Below are positions 1 to 7,400 of a DNA stretch of 16,200 bases, one piece after another. The notes beneath the pieces were generated by a model. The model did not search any database and was not told the origin of the DNA. It was given only the letters and a program-made list of their open reading frames with translations. A program made the position numbers and the translations under genes. Each line of letters opens with the position of its first letter. The first letter of the stretch is position 1. Source of the stretch: Colivivens sp963594655 (lineage in GTDB: Bacteria; Bacteroidota; Bacteroidia; Bacteroidales; Bacteroidaceae); assembly GCA_963594655.1 (NCBI GenBank), contig CAVBFD010000050.1:1-16200 (forward strand), read 5' to 3'.

Positions 1-71
1 CCGAAATATTTGGTTAGGTCGTGTGTGGCTATCCACGGAAAATCACCCCTGAGCCCTTTTTTCTCAGACAT
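1..71 (-). CDS. 5' end of a gene running off the left edge; N-terminus resembles an ABC transporter ATP-binding protein
   Basis: An ATG at 71-69 opens a frame that stays open to position 1 (23 codons plus two bases). Upstream in the same frame a TAA at 110-108 precedes any other ATG, so this is the only ATG start. A purine-rich stretch (GGAAAGGAAAG on the minus strand) lies about 13-23 bases ahead of the ATG, and a Bacteroidota-type promoter box sits at 117-124, which fits a real gene start. The last visible residues, IATHDLTKYFG, resemble the first beta-strand of many ABC ATPases (pattern I-x-x-x-x-L-T-K-x-Y/F-G just before the Walker A region). That is the only clue to function, because Walker A would lie outside the window. 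The coding call is fairly safe; the ABC assignment is a guess from one short motif. Confidence 0.5.
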   Translation of the reverse strand, partial: MSEKKGLRGDFPWIATHDLTKYF

Positions 72-116
72 AACCGATAACTGTCTTTCCTTTCCGTTGT
101 CTTGATGTTAGAAACA

Positions 117-124
117 CAAAAGTA
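117..124 (-). promoter_or_regulatory. Promoter -7 box for the left-edge gene
   Basis: The minus strand reads TACTTTTG, an exact match to the Bacteroidota sigma-ABfr -7 consensus TAnnTTTG. It lies 45 bases ahead of the ATG at 71, giving an expected leader of roughly 40 bases. About 20 bases further upstream the minus strand reads TTTTC, a weak match to the -33 element. A box of this type at a plausible distance precedes three other transcription units in the window as well, which strengthens the call. Confidence 0.55.
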
Positions 125-141
125 AGGATTTTTATTCCAAT

Positions 142-170
142 GGGAAAAGGAATGGAAGACGGCCTTTCCC
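142..170 (-). terminator. Weak hairpin downstream of the GH43 gene
   Basis: On the minus strand GGGAAAGG (170-163) can pair with CCTTTTCCC (150-142) with one bulged base and a 12-base loop. It lies about 42 bases after the GH43 stop. No clean run of T follows (the next bases are ATTGGAATAAAAAT), so if it terminates transcription it is not a classical strong terminator. It partly overlaps the upstream region of the next promoter. Confidence 0.3.
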
Positions 171-211
171 TAAAGGACGACATTTAACAGATATTTACAG
201 CGTTTGGACTT

Positions 212-2398
212 TCAGTTCTCCTTCATGTATTCATATATTGCCTGTACGTCCTTCTCATCCACCAGTCCGTCGCCATTCACGTCCTGCACTGGAGAGTCGT
301 CACTGGATGTGTTGTCCTTCATGTATTCATACACGTTCAGGACATCCTGCGTGTCCACAGTTCCGTCCATATTGACATCCTCCTTCCCACATATCAATGA
401 CTTGTTGGTGCGGACACGCACATTACGCGTGTAGCTGTAGGCATAGTTGTCCTTCTGTATCGTGTAGGTAAGTCCCACGAGCGTGGTGGAATCACCGTCG
501 GCACAGTACGGCACCAACAGCTTACCGTCGTCAGACAACAGTTCCGGATGGGATGACTTCCAACTGATGACCGCGCCCCATGAACCCACATTGGACTGCA
601 GGTCCACATCCTCAGTGATGTACTGACGAGCCTTGACAGGTATCGTGAAATTGGAGTAGGTCAGGTCAACGGCATAGTTTCCGTCCACATTGCATCCCCA
701 AAGACTCACGCCCGAAGAGGCGGTTGCGGTGAAACAGACCGAAGGCATATTGGTGCCGGTCACAACCTGGGGCAGAACCACACCGTAGTACTCCGTATAG
801 ACCGACTCGCCCTTACCCCTGACACGCAGGGTGATGAACGAAGTGCCTTCCTTCACCGACCAGCGTCCGTAATAGTCACCCGAGATGAGTCCGTTGGCAC
901 GCAGTTCCACTGTCTGTGGCGATGAATAGGCGAAATTGGCGTAGTCCACCTTGTAAGGATGCAGCATCACCCGGTAAGTGCCTACTATATCGTTTGTGGT
1001 ACACAACTCCGTGGAGTCGATGTCCGACTGCCTGTACTGCGAGTGGTTGCCTTTCAGTCCGTTGAACTCAAACGGAGAGGCCACAAGCCACCCCTTGTTG
1101 TTGAGGAACAACTGGTGTACACGCACCTCATGCCCCTCGTTGCCACCGTTGAAGCGTGTGTGGTACACTATATAAGCGCGTCCGTCGTCGTCAAGAAGCA
1201 TGGAGTTGTGTCCCTGACTCAGTTCGCAGAGCGACATGTTCTCCCACTGGTATGACCCAAGCAGTTTCATTCCACGTGTGGTCGTGGCGTTCGGTCCGTA
1301 GTTCATCTGATAGGAAGAATAGCGGGCGTTGTTGCCGCTTCCGTCCACATAAGTGCCGTCGGGAGTGGCCGAACGGAAGTAATGCATCTCGTAACCGCCG
1401 TCAGCGTTCAGTCCTCCGTTGGTCACAAACAGATAATAGTAGTCGCCTATATGCTCGATGTACGACCCTTCGCCCGACACGTAATAGCCTCCGGCAATCT
1501 TCTTTCCGAAATAAGGGTCGCTGGACACAGCGTCGGTCGAGGCACTGACATCGGGGTACGTATGCGTGTAGTCACGCAGTCCGTTATCCTTGTCGAGTTT
1601 CAGTATGAAGATTCCGCCCGACCATGACCCGTAGCTCATCCACAGTTCACCCTCTTCATCGAAGAACACACAAGGGTCGATACAGTTGGGCCAGCGGCTG
1701 CCCCACCCTTTGCCCAAGGCATAGCGCGAAGGAAGCGAGGCCTGTTCACCGATGGCCAATTCGAGGTCAGTCTTCTTGTAGTCCGTGCCGTTCCACTGGA
1801 AACCGGACACAACCACCGGTCCCTGGTAGACGAACGGTCCGGTGATGGACGAGGAGGTCAACAGGACGATGGACGAACGCCAGTCGTCTCCGTTCAGACT
1901 CATGTAAAGACACCATTTCTTCATGTGAGGGTTCCAGATGATGTCCGGCGCCCACTGGTTTCCGCCCAATGACGGGTTGTTCTCCGTATACCTCCAAGCC
2001 TCAGCGTCGAAGTTGCCAAAGGCGACATCAACGGCGTCAGTACCCTGCAGTACCTTCACCGTCGTGGTCATACTGGTGTTGAACACCCCTTCAAACCCCT
2101 CGGTGGCGGTCACCTTGCCGTCAGACTGAGGAATGCCGTAAGTCCAGTTCTGCCAATTCCAGTTCTGGAGGTCGGAAGTGACAGCGGCAGCCCTGTGCGA
2201 TCCGTAGATGTAATACTTGCCGCCCGACTTCACGATGGACGGGTCATGCACACTAATCCTGTTGTAGGACATCGTCTTATAGAGTTTGCCCAACTCAGAC
2301 GCGGTCATGGAAATCACACTGTCCTTGTCCCCTGAGAGGGCGGACGCTTGCGTGCATGCTATCATTGCCAGAGCGGCAACCAATGAGTATCTTTTCAT
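212..2398 (-). CDS. Secreted glycoside hydrolase family 43, arabinanase-like, with C-terminal dockerin-like repeats
   Basis: A 728-residue exported enzyme, probably an endo-alpha-1,5-L-arabinanase or related arabinan-acting hydrolase. A signal peptide covers about residues 1-20 (cleavage likely after QASA). The five-bladed propeller domain spans roughly 45-445. The likely catalytic base is Asp52 (HDPSIV), the pKa-tuning residue Asp152 (WAPDIIW), and the general acid Glu310 (GEGSYIEH). His397 in GHNSML matches the metal-site His of arabinanases, and YGSWSGGIF matches their YGSxxGGI signature. A beta-barrel GH43 C-terminal domain follows (about 470-575), then an atrophied bacterial Ig-like domain (about 578-668), then two calcium-binding dockerin-like repeats (674-728). 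The gene is probably monocistronic, with its own promoter at 2434-2441. No SusC/SusD genes are in view, so this is not visibly part of a polysaccharide utilisation locus. The family call is firm; the exact substrate is inference. Confidence 0.9.
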   Translation of the reverse strand: MKRYSLVAALAMIACTQASALSGDKDSVISMTASELGKLYKTMSYNRISVHDPSIVKSGGKYYIYGSHRAAAVTSDLQNWNWQNWTYGIPQSDGKVTATEGFEGVFNTSMTTTVKVLQGTDAVDVAFGNFDAEAWRYTENNPSLGGNQWAPDIIWNPHMKKWCLYMSLNGDDWRSSIVLLTSSSITGPFVYQGPVVVSGFQWNGTDYKKTDLELAIGEQASLPSRYALGKGWGSRWPNCIDPCVFFDEEGELWMSYGSWSGGIFILKLDKDNGLRDYTHTYPDVSASTDAVSSDPYFGKKIAGGYYVSGEGSYIEHIGDYYYLFVTNGGLNADGGYEMHYFRSATPDGTYVDGSGNNARYSSYQMNYGPNATTTRGMKLLGSYQWENMSLCELSQGHNSMLLDDDGRAYIVYHTRFNGGNEGHEVRVHQLFLNNKGWLVASPFEFNGLKGNHSQYRQSDIDSTELCTTNDIVGTYRVMLHPYKVDYANFAYSSPQTVELRANGLISGDYYGRWSVKEGTSFITLRVRGKGESVYTEYYGVVLPQVVTGTNMPSVCFTATASSGVSLWGCNVDGNYAVDLTYSNFTIPVKARQYITEDVDLQSNVGSWGAVISWKSSHPELLSDDGKLLVPYCADGDSTTLVGLTYTIQKDNYAYSYTRNVRVRTNKSLICGKEDVNMDGTVDTQDVLNVYEYMKDNTSSDDSPVQDVNGDGLVDEKDVQAIYEYMKEN
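215..379 (-). repeat. Tandem dockerin-like EF-hand repeats at the GH43 C-terminus
   Basis: This segment encodes two copies of a 32-residue unit. The first starts at Asp674 (DVNMDGTVDTQDV) and the second at Asp706 (DVNGDGLVDEKDV). Each is a D-x-N-x-D-G-x-V-D-x-x-D calcium loop followed by a helix ending YEYMK-D/E-N. At the DNA level the 16-base string ccttcatgtattcata occurs at 220-235 and again at 316-331, exactly 96 bases apart. The second unit ends the protein. The pattern is that of a type I dockerin; whether it binds a cohesin here is unknown. Confidence 0.85.
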
Positions 2399-2433
2399 AA
2401 TCTGTTCAGTTATCGGATAAGAAAATCAATACG

Positions 2434-2441
2434 CAAAGGTA
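2434..2441 (-). promoter_or_regulatory. Promoter -7 box for the GH43 gene
   Basis: The minus strand reads TACCTTTG, an exact TAnnTTTG match, 35 bases ahead of the ATG at 2398. No good -33 TTTG is seen. The -33 position instead falls inside the terminator hairpin of the upstream acyl-CoA synthetase gene (2441-2482), and the last base of the box is the first base of that hairpin. Confidence 0.6.
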
Positions 2442-2482
2442 AAAAAAATAATCGGAAGCGGATGCTCCCGATTATTTTTTTT
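2441..2482 (-). terminator. Strong hairpin terminator, after the acyl-CoA synthetase gene
   Basis: A perfect 15-base inverted repeat, aaaaaaaataatcgg (2441-2455) against ccgattatttttttt (2468-2482). The 12-base interval can extend the stem by three pairs (AGC/GCT) past a one-base mismatch, leaving a GGAT loop. The A and T tracts on both sides make it able to work in either direction. It lies 24 bases after the stop of the gene at 2507-4195, whose transcription it should end. Only minus-strand genes flank it, so the functional direction is taken as minus. Confidence 0.85.
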
Positions 2483-2506
2483 GTGTTGTTTGCGTTTTCA
2501 GACTCC

Positions 2507-4195
2507 TTATTCCACATTCGCACCGTCACCGTGACGTATTTCCACCCTGCGAATCTTACCGCTTATGGTCTTCGGCAGTTCGTCCACGAACTCTATTATA
2601 CGCGGAGCCTTATAGGCGGCAGTCACCTTCTTCACATGCTCCTTCAACTCGTGGGCGAAACTGCGCTTGTTCTTCATGTCCTCATAGCCGCGTGCCAGCA
2701 CCACGGTAGCCTTTACTGCCTGTCCGCGCTGCTCGTCGGGAACAGCGGTGACCGCACATTCAAGTACCGCCGGATGGGTCATCAAGGCACTCTCCACCTC
2801 AAACGGACCGATACGGTAACCGGAGCTCTTTATCACGTCGTCGTAACGTCCCACGTAGAAGAAGTAACCGTCAGCGTCACGTGTGGCAAGGTCACCGGTA
2901 TGATAATAGCCGTCGTGCCATACCTCGTTCGTCAGTTCAGGGTTGCGGTAATACTCGTTGAACAGTCCCAACGGCACGTTCCCGTCGGTACGGATGACAA
3001 TCTCCCCCACCTCGTCAGTGCCGACCTCCTTACCGTCCACCATCAGATGGATGTCGTACTGGGGGTTGGGCTTGCCCATGCTTCCCGGCTTCACGTCCAT
3101 CCATTTGTACGTACCGAGGGTGCAGGTGGTCTCCGTCTGTCCGAAGCCCTCACGTATGCGCAGACCCGTAATGTCGAAGAACTTGTCAGAGACTGACGGG
3201 TTGAGAGCCTCACCGGCCGTGGTGACATACTTCAGGGCGGACAGGTCGTATTTCTTCAGATCCTCACGCACGATGTAACGGTACACGGTCGGAGGCGCGC
3301 AGAAAGAGGTTATGTGGTACTTCTCAATCATCCCGAGCAGGTCGGCGGGACGGAACATGTCGTGGTCGTACACGAACACCGCCGCGCCCACAATCCACTG
3401 TCCGTAGAGCTTGCCCCACACCGCCTTGCCCCAACCGGTGTCCGACACTGTAAGGTGCAGACTGTCGGGAGTGAGGTTGTGCCAGAACGCTGCCGTGGCG
3501 AGATGGCCGAGCGCGTAAGTGTAGTCGTGAATCACCATCTTAGGCTCACCGCTCGTTCCACTGGTGAAGTACATGATCATGTGGTTGTCCCTACCACCGT
3601 AGTGCTTCCTGCGCAGTTCCTTCACCGCATTGTCCGTACTGCCGTAGCCATTCTGTATATCGTTGTCCGTCAGCGCCACCCATCCGTCAGGCACAACCGG
3701 ACCGATACTGATCCGCTGCTGTACAGTGGGACATGAAGGGAACGCCGAGTCAATATGTTCAAGAATATCATCGTCGCCACACGCCACGATGGCCTTTATG
3801 TCAGCCTGTTCGCAGCGGTATATGATGTCCTGCTTGGTAAGCAGGTAAGTGGCTGGAATGACCACAGCCCCTATCTTGTGCAGAGCCAGAATCAGAGGCC
3901 AGAACTGATACCTGCGCTTGAGGATACACATCACCATGTCGTCCTTCTGGATACCGAGAGCCACGAGGAACGACACGATATTGTCGCTCATGCGCTTGAG
4001 GTCTGCAAAAGTGAAACGCTTCTCCACCCCCTTGTCGTTGGTCCACAACAGGGCGAGCTTGTCCGGATCCTCGGCAGCCCAACGGTCCATCACGTCGTAT
4101 GCAAAGTTGAAATTCTCAGGTACGATGAACTCAAGGTTCTTCTCGTAATCCTCCATACTGGAAAAATCCACCTTCTTCAGAAAATTCTCAATCAT
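2507..4195 (-). CDS. AMP-forming acyl-CoA synthetase, medium-chain (ACSM-like) type
   Basis: A 562-residue cytosolic enzyme of the ANL superfamily that activates a carboxylic acid with ATP and CoA, giving acyl-CoA, AMP and pyrophosphate. The phosphate-binding loop is TSGTSGEPK (residues 211-219). The adenylate motif REGFGQTET, the ribose-binding YHTGD and the hinge region GRYDDVIKSSGYRIGP follow in the usual order. The C-terminal catalytic lysine is Lys547 in PKTISGKIRR. Length and the RxxxGQTET context fit the medium-chain acyl-CoA synthetase branch, whose members act on acetate, propionate, branched short acids or medium-chain fatty acids. Substrate cannot be read from the sequence. The gene stands alone between its own promoter (4225-4232) and terminator (2441-2482). 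The start at 4195 suits the family, with a short N-terminal helix before the conserved core. Confidence 0.9.
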   Translation of the reverse strand: MIENFLKKVDFSSMEDYEKNLEFIVPENFNFAYDVMDRWAAEDPDKLALLWTNDKGVEKRFTFADLKRMSDNIVSFLVALGIQKDDMVMCILKRRYQFWPLILALHKIGAVVIPATYLLTKQDIIYRCEQADIKAIVACGDDDILEHIDSAFPSCPTVQQRISIGPVVPDGWVALTDNDIQNGYGSTDNAVKELRRKHYGGRDNHMIMYFTSGTSGEPKMVIHDYTYALGHLATAAFWHNLTPDSLHLTVSDTGWGKAVWGKLYGQWIVGAAVFVYDHDMFRPADLLGMIEKYHITSFCAPPTVYRYIVREDLKKYDLSALKYVTTAGEALNPSVSDKFFDITGLRIREGFGQTETTCTLGTYKWMDVKPGSMGKPNPQYDIHLMVDGKEVGTDEVGEIVIRTDGNVPLGLFNEYYRNPELTNEVWHDGYYHTGDLATRDADGYFFYVGRYDDVIKSSGYRIGPFEVESALMTHPAVLECAVTAVPDEQRGQAVKATVVLARGYEDMKNKRSFAHELKEHVKKVTAAYKAPRIIEFVDELPKTISGKIRRVEIRHGDGANVE

Positions 4196-4224
4196 ATCTT
4201 GTGTCTTTATATTCTTTTACGGTG

Positions 4225-4232
4225 CAAAATTA
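4225..4232 (-). promoter_or_regulatory. Promoter -7 box for the acyl-CoA synthetase gene
   Basis: The minus strand reads TAATTTTG, an exact TAnnTTTG match, 29 bases ahead of the ATG at 4195. A TTGTTG stretch lies slightly more than 20 bases further upstream and is at best a poor -33 element. The expected leader is about 20-25 bases. Confidence 0.6.
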
Positions 4233-4301
4233 GTTCATCTTATCCGTTGAACCGACAACAATAAGTCACTATTTTCTTAAATCACACAAGTTTTTCCTAT
4301 A

Positions 4302-4435
4302 TGTGCAATGGTTAACCACATTTTTTGCACACTTGCTTCGAGACTTGTGAATTTCCCAATCTGAAAACACAAACAAAGCTGTTGTAGCACATTCCTAAGA
4401 AATTGCACACAACAGCTTTTAATGGGTTAACCGGG
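4302..4435. repeat. Palindrome-rich intergenic stretch
   Basis: This lies between the acyl-CoA synthetase promoter and the macroglobulin gene (the gene-free stretch is 4196-4446). It holds the perfect 10-base palindrome tggttaacca (4309-4318), nested between tgtgcaa (4302-4308) and ttgcac (4325-4330), which form an outer inverted repeat. The string ttgcacac occurs at 4325-4332 and again at 4403-4410, and a second GGTTAACC core lies at about 4425-4432. The terminator at 4375-4419 falls between them. No open frame of note is present. The role is unknown; operator-type sites or a degenerate intergenic repeat are both possible. Confidence 0.45.
4375..4419 (-). terminator. Hairpin terminator after the macroglobulin gene, end of the six-gene operon
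   Basis: On the minus strand AAAGCTGTTGT (4419-4409) pairs perfectly with ACAACAGCTTT (4385-4375) across a 23-base loop. It is followed by the T-rich GTTTGTGTTTTC. It starts 27 bases after the stop of the alpha-2-macroglobulin gene. The stem is good, but the loop is long and the T-tract is interrupted, so efficiency may be moderate. Confidence 0.65.
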
Positions 4436-4446
4436 ACAGTGGAATA

Positions 4447-7400
4447 TCACTTGTCCACCTTTATCGTCACACTGTCCGTATGTCCCGCATATTCCGGGGC
4501 GTAGGCACACTGTACAGTAGCCACGCCTGTGAGATAATCCCCACTGCGGGTCACATAATAATCCAAGTCGAACGTGGACGTTCCCTTGGTGAAGCTGTCG
4601 AAGAACACGTCAACGGAAGCGTCGTGGCGCGCCACGTAACCGCCCCTGCCGTTCATCCACCGATAGCCTGAACGCTGGTCAGCCGGTTCAAAACAAGCAG
4701 GAGAGAGCGAACGCACCTGTACAAAATCCATGTCACGGTCAGCGGTTACTGTCAACCGCACCGTCACCTTGTCGCCCACCTTCAAAGTCGCTGTCTTGGG
4801 GTCGAACGCCTTACCGTCCACCATCAGGCGGTGGGTAATCCTCAACTCGCCTGACGACCGCACCTGCAGGCTCTTCATGTCTTCCATGAACCGTGTGGAC
4901 ACCGTACCCCAAGCGATATGGGAGTCACCTTCAGTGTCTGTGTCCGTCGCCGGAACCACCTTCAGCGTGTTCACGCCCTTCTGGACCATACGGTCGTCCA
5001 CTGCCAGGCTGACGTAACCGAGTTGTCTTGCGAGGAACTTGGTGGTGTCCACTTGCACGGAAAGTTTACTTCCGTCGATAAAGAACTCAGGCACAGCACC
5101 CATTGCCATAGCGCAGGAATCCTCCAGCAGGTAGCTCACCGCACCGATTGTGTTCATCGGGTTGTCCCACATCTGAGTCTGCTTCTGACGGATCAGCCAT
5201 ACCTGCATGTCGGCAAGCGTTTTCTTCCTGTCGGCAACCGATGACTGGCGTATCGCCCTCATGGCAGCCAGTTGTGTAGGAATACGGTAGTCGCGCCATG
5301 AGTAAGGAGCGGCGTCAGTAGCGTAATAGCGTCCCATGCCCGGCTTACTTACCGAGTACTCCATGACCGACTGAAGGAACTCGTCAGCCGCCTTCTGGTG
5401 GCCGAACACACGCAGCACATACGCTGCGTTCGCCTTACCGTAGACAGAAAGGTCGCGGACTGACTTCTCCAACTGTGCGAGATAATCCTCACGCATCTTC
5501 CTGATGTCCTTGTCCACACGCCTTTCCGGCTGTAAGGCACTGACGAAAAGGTACTGGAGGTTGGCGTCACCGGGGACAAAGCCATTCCGCGCCGACTGAG
5601 TGAACCTGCGGTACTCCTCCTTGTCCAGATAATCCATCGCCTTGGCGAGCATGGACCGCACCCCACTGTCGCCGGAGTTGAGGAGAGCCAGATTCTCGCA
5701 CACTGCCAGGGTCACATGATAACTACCACGCATCCCGTCGAACCAGCTCCATGAACCGTCCACATTCTGCAATGCGGCCAGTTTCTCCTTGGCGGCAGAC
5801 GTACGCGCACTTATCAGTCCCTCATTGAACAGGTCGGCCAGTTCCGCACGTCGGTCAGCCTCCTTCAGTGCGTCGCGCAACCATGGACTTTCCCTAAGTG
5901 CGATGTCCTTCACGCGCTCGTCTTCAGCCAACCGGGAGTTGACGGAGGAGGAGTCAGCCGCCACGTACTGTGAACTCAAAGCCTCCCTGAGTCCCGGTAT
6001 GATCCGCGCCAACTTGCCGGCTGTGGTGTTGGCGTAGAGAGAGGCGGCGAAACTTATAGCGTCGTTATTGTCCGGCACACGCAGTCCATGCAAAGCGCCG
6101 ATGACAGTCCACGAAGGATTGGCGGTGTACTCCAGTGTCATCAGTTTCCGTGTCGCAGTCTTGCTGTTGGAGTTGAACAGACCGGAGAGGTCCACCGTCT
6201 TGCTTTCCTTACTGTCAATATAGAACGGCACTGTCTCCGTCACATACTGCCTGGAATCAAGCACAGGCAGGTAATTGCGTTCACCGTCGGAGCGGTCACC
6301 GGCCTCAGCCGTCACCTCGCACACGAGAAGCGGATATTTGTCAGTCGCGGCATACTCAAACGCCACCGGCACTGTCTGTCCTTCAGCCACACGCACGGTC
6401 TTGGTCTGTCTCGACACGACCTTGCCTGTCTCCGCGTCCATTATCTCCATGCGTACCCTACCGGAAAGTGCGGTCCCGCCCTGGTTCATTACACGGGCCA
6501 CGACACTCACCTTGTCGCCCTCGCGCACGAACCGCGGCATGTTGGGCTGCACCATGAAGTCTTTCTTCGTGACACATGTAGTGTCTATCAAGGCGTAATT
6601 CATGTCCTTTGTGTGTACCAGTCCCTGCAACCTCCATCTCGTGACACTCTCGGGTACAGTGAACGCCACATGCACCTCACCGTTTCTGTCCGCCGTGAGA
6701 TGAGGATAGAAGAATGCGGTCTCGTTGAAGTCGCTCCTCACCTTATCCGTCAGTGCCGCAACCTTGTCGTCCGCCAAGTCTTCAGACGGTGAGTCCGGCA
6801 CTTCCTTCAGTCCTGCCACACGTCCCGCCATTTGAGTGTCCTCAGAAGTCAATACACTCACGCCTTTGGCTTCCGCCGCGGCATACCTGGGACCCGCGCT
6901 CAACAGAGCCGCCCCACCACGTACAAGCACCCGTTCATTGAGGACACGTGTGAGCCTGTCGTACTCAAACGGCAAGAGACGGTCGTAGTCGTGATCCTTC
7001 CAACTCAGGGTCTTCACGTCAGATGTAATCCACACGCCCATCGGCGCTTTCTGTCCCAGAATCCTTGGATAGGGGATATAGAACGACATGCTGTTGGAGA
7101 ATGACAGGGATTTGGGGACACTGAAACTCCACTGGAAGGGCTGCAACCGGTCGAGCGAAGCGTCGTACATCGTGGTCATCATCTCCGCGGCGTCCACCGT
7201 GTTTCCGTCCTTGTCCCTCACCGTCAGAATCCACTCTTCCTTCTGTCCCGGAGTCAGATTGTCCCTGAATGTCTTCCACGTCAGTTTCAGTTGCCTGTCG
7301 GGCTGATCGCACACCAAATCCTGAGATCGGGTGAACGCCCTGCCGTTCCTCACGTAAGCCATCACCAGTGTCACTCCGTCTCCGTACTCCTTATTATAAT

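Noticed and set aside
2337..2398. Lipoprotein signal in the GH43 protein (MIAC near residue 15)
   Set aside because: The residues ahead of the Cys do not make a good lipobox, no acidic surface-export signal follows the Cys, and a normal cleavage site after QASA fits better.
2462..3196. Plus-strand frame of 244 codons opposite the acyl-CoA synthetase gene
   Set aside because: It begins inside the terminator hairpin and is antisense to conserved catalytic motifs, with no domain of its own.
6088..6792. Plus-strand frame of 234 codons inside the macroglobulin gene
   Set aside because: Antisense shadow of the core A2M domain, which is clearly the coding strand.
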